Assembly (NCBI GenBank): GCA_030671985.1
Contig: DAOVHI010000075.1
Location: forward strand, 1 to 7,163
Source of the DNA: JAHJDO01 sp030671985 [NCBI: bacterium]
Lineage (GTDB): Bacteria; JAHJDO01
Direction of reading: 5' to 3'
DNA length: 7,163 bases
Below, piece after piece: positions 5,688 through 7,163 of this stretch. Below the pieces are notes generated by a model. It worked only from the letters and a program-made list of their open reading frames with translations. It did not search any database and was not told the origin of the DNA. Each line of letters begins with the position of its first letter. Positions within the stretch are counted from its first letter, which is position 1. A program made the position numbers and the translations under genes.

Positions 5688-7163
5688 TATCCTACCCTTA
5701 CTAAATCAATCCTATGTTTAAAGCTCTGCAGAAAATCTCTCTTGATATGACGATTCTCTTCGGCCGAGAGTTCAGGATCAGATTTAATTATATTAGCGGC
5801 TTCTTTTCTGGCAATCTCCATTATATCTATATCTGAAATTATATTGCCGATTTTTAATTCAGGCAGACCGTGCTGCTTTGTTCCGAAGAATTCCCCCGGG
5901 CCTCTAAGTTCCAGATCCTCCTGCGCAATCATAAAGCCGTCCTGGGTTTGTGTCATAACTGTCATTCTCCTTTGCGCTTCAGGATTGCCTTGCGTACCAT
6001 GTAATATGCAATATGACTGGTCCTGCCCCCTGCCGATTCTTCCTCTAAGTTGATGAAGCTGTGAAAGCCCAAATCGTTCGGCATTCTCTATCAGCATTAC
6101 AGTTGCATTAGGGATGTCTATTCCGACTTCAATAATTGTTGTAGATACCAGTATATTGATCTTGTTTTCACGGAACTCTGTCATTACCTTTTCTTTATCC
6201 TCGTTTTTCATTTGCCCGTGTAAAAGCCCTACCCTTAGATTTGGAAATGCCTCTTTTTGGAAATGTTCAAAGATCTGAGTAGCTCCGATAACTGTCGAAG
6301 ACTTCATTATATTCAACTCCCCAATCAATGGAGAGACAACATATGCCTGCCGCCCTTTTTTTATCTCTTCTTTAATGAACGCATATATCCCCTGAAGCTG
6401 TGAATTTGAGACCAAATGTGTTGATACAGCGCCTCTTCCGGAAGGAAGTTCCCTGATCGTAGAAATATCCAAATCTCCATATACAGTGAGCGCAAGAGTT
6501 CTAGGTATAGGCGTAGCGGTCATTACCAAAACGTCGGGATTAAGCCCTTTTTTTCTTAACATGTTTCGCTGCAGCACACCAAAACGATGTTGTTCGTCTA
6601 TTACTACAAGCCCAAGTCTTTTAAATTTAATTTTCTCTTGAACCAACGTATGCGTTCCAATAATAATATCCGTAACTCCGCTTCGTATATTCTCTATAAT
6701 CTCCGTACGTGATTTTTGACCGGTACTGCCAATCAGCAGATCGATTTTTATCCCGATTGGAGCCAATGCTTCTGCCATATAAATATAATGCTGCTCTGCA
6801 AGTATCTCTGTCGGCGCCATTATGGCTCCCTGATAGCCGTTCTCAACACTGGTCAGTAGTGCAGCAATTGCAACAACGGTTTTTCCCGATCCTACTTCAC
6901 CCTGAATTAATCTGTTCATCTGCTTCTCAGACGTCATGTCCTGATTTATTTCATCTATGACTTTATGCTGTCCATTAGTCAGCTTGAATGGCAGGGCTTT
7001 GAGAAATTGCGCCAGCAGTCTACCCTTATTTTCGTGCTTTATACCAAGCTGAGGCTCTGAAATAGAGGCTTTTTTCGAGGTAATTCCTAATTGCAGTAAA
7101 AGGAATTCATCAAAAACAATTCTTCTATAAGCTGATTCCCTATCCTTCAAAGTCTTTGGAAAA
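5687..7163 (-). CDS. recG: ATP-dependent DNA helicase RecG, C-terminal part (5' end outside window)
   Basis: 491 residues are visible, about two thirds of a usual RecG of near 690. The frame stays open to the window edge and reads FPKTLKDRESAYRRI there, which matches the RecG segment before the helicase domains; the TTG at 7150 is therefore not a start. Counting from codon 7150, motifs are LTNGQ (57-61), Walker A GEVGSGKT (84-91), DEQH (185-188), TATPIPRTLA (211-220), STTIIEVGIDIPNA (336-349), and QLHQLRGRIGRG (364-375) near the arginine finger. The wedge domain is upstream and not seen. Family knowledge: RecG remodels stalled replication forks, branch-migrates Holliday junctions and removes R-loops. 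It lies directly before rsmD and shares its last base with the rsmD start; recG-rsmD is a common bacterial neighbourhood. Confidence 0.96.
   Translation of the reverse strand, partial: FPKTLKDRESAYRRIVFDEFLLLQLGITSKKASISEPQLGIKHENKGRLLAQFLKALPFKLTNGQHKVIDEINQDMTSEKQMNRLIQGEVGSGKTVVAIAALLTSVENGYQGAIMAPTEILAEQHYIYMAEALAPIGIKIDLLIGSTGQKSRTEIIENIRSGVTDIIIGTHTLVQEKIKFKRLGLVVIDEQHRFGVLQRNMLRKKGLNPDVLVMTATPIPRTLALTVYGDLDISTIRELPSGRGAVSTHLVSNSQLQGIYAFIKEEIKKGRQAYVVSPLIGELNIMKSSTVIGATQIFEHFQKEAFPNLRVGLLHGQMKNEDKEKVMTEFRENKINILVSTTIIEVGIDIPNATVMLIENAERFGLSQLHQLRGRIGRGQDQSYCILHGTQGNPEAQRRMTVMTQTQDGFMIAQEDLELRGPGEFFGTKQHGLPELKIGNIISDIDIMEIARKEAANIIKSDPELSAEENRHIKRDFLQSFKHRIDLVRVG

Noticed and set aside
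5161-5721. Two plus-strand frames opposite rsmD
   Set aside because: rsmD has all its family motifs on the other strand; these frames are shadows.

Overview
The window is bacterial DNA of moderate to low GC. It has compact genes, Shine-Dalgarno sites, sigma70-type promoters and a tRNA gene with an encoded CCA. The genes recG, rsmD and trpF are core bacterial genes, but none of them fixes the phylum. A free-standing trpF paired with an OB-fold/HD gene, and an NlpC/P60 peptidase paired with a Gfo/Idh/MocA oxidoreductase, would fit an uncultured lineage. I infer only 'bacterium' with confidence.

Layout. At the left, a plus-strand pair holds the 3' part of an SH3/NlpC-P60 cell-wall peptidase (1-675) and, one base later, a Gfo/Idh/MocA oxidoreductase (677-1657). 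A gene-free stretch of 243 bp follows. Next is a minus-strand pair, trpF (3563-2856) followed by an OB-fold/HD phosphohydrolase of the YhaM type (2863-1901), with an 8-bp overlap. trpF has a near-consensus promoter whose predicted transcript begins at or next to its ATG. Diverging from it is tRNA-Ser(CGA) (3627-3720).

From the last four bases of the tRNA (GCCA) onward lies a segment of about 1.4 kb bounded by two direct copies of a 64-bp sequence (3717-3780 and 5152-5215; 63 of 64 bases identical). That sequence is the 3' coding end of rsmD. Between the copies sit one gene, a class II Fic AMP-transferase with a C-terminal winged helix (4007-5125), and an elaborate promoter region. This is best read as a small inserted cassette, or the remnant of a larger element, at the 3' end of rsmD. 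The right-hand copy is still in frame with rsmD, and the cassette edge supplies the last residues of RsmD, overlapping the end of the fic gene by 8 bp. On the right, recG (partial) and rsmD are read on the minus strand and share one base (TAGTG).

The most striking unexplained structure is the fic promoter region. Six copies of a 12-bp motif (consensus TATTRTYATTTA) lie in both orientations over 3799-3951, and two of them cover the -35 and -10 hexamers of a strong promoter. This looks like an operator array, possibly for self-control by the Fic protein's own winged helix. Together with the flanking repeats it suggests a self-contained, tightly regulated one-gene Fic module.
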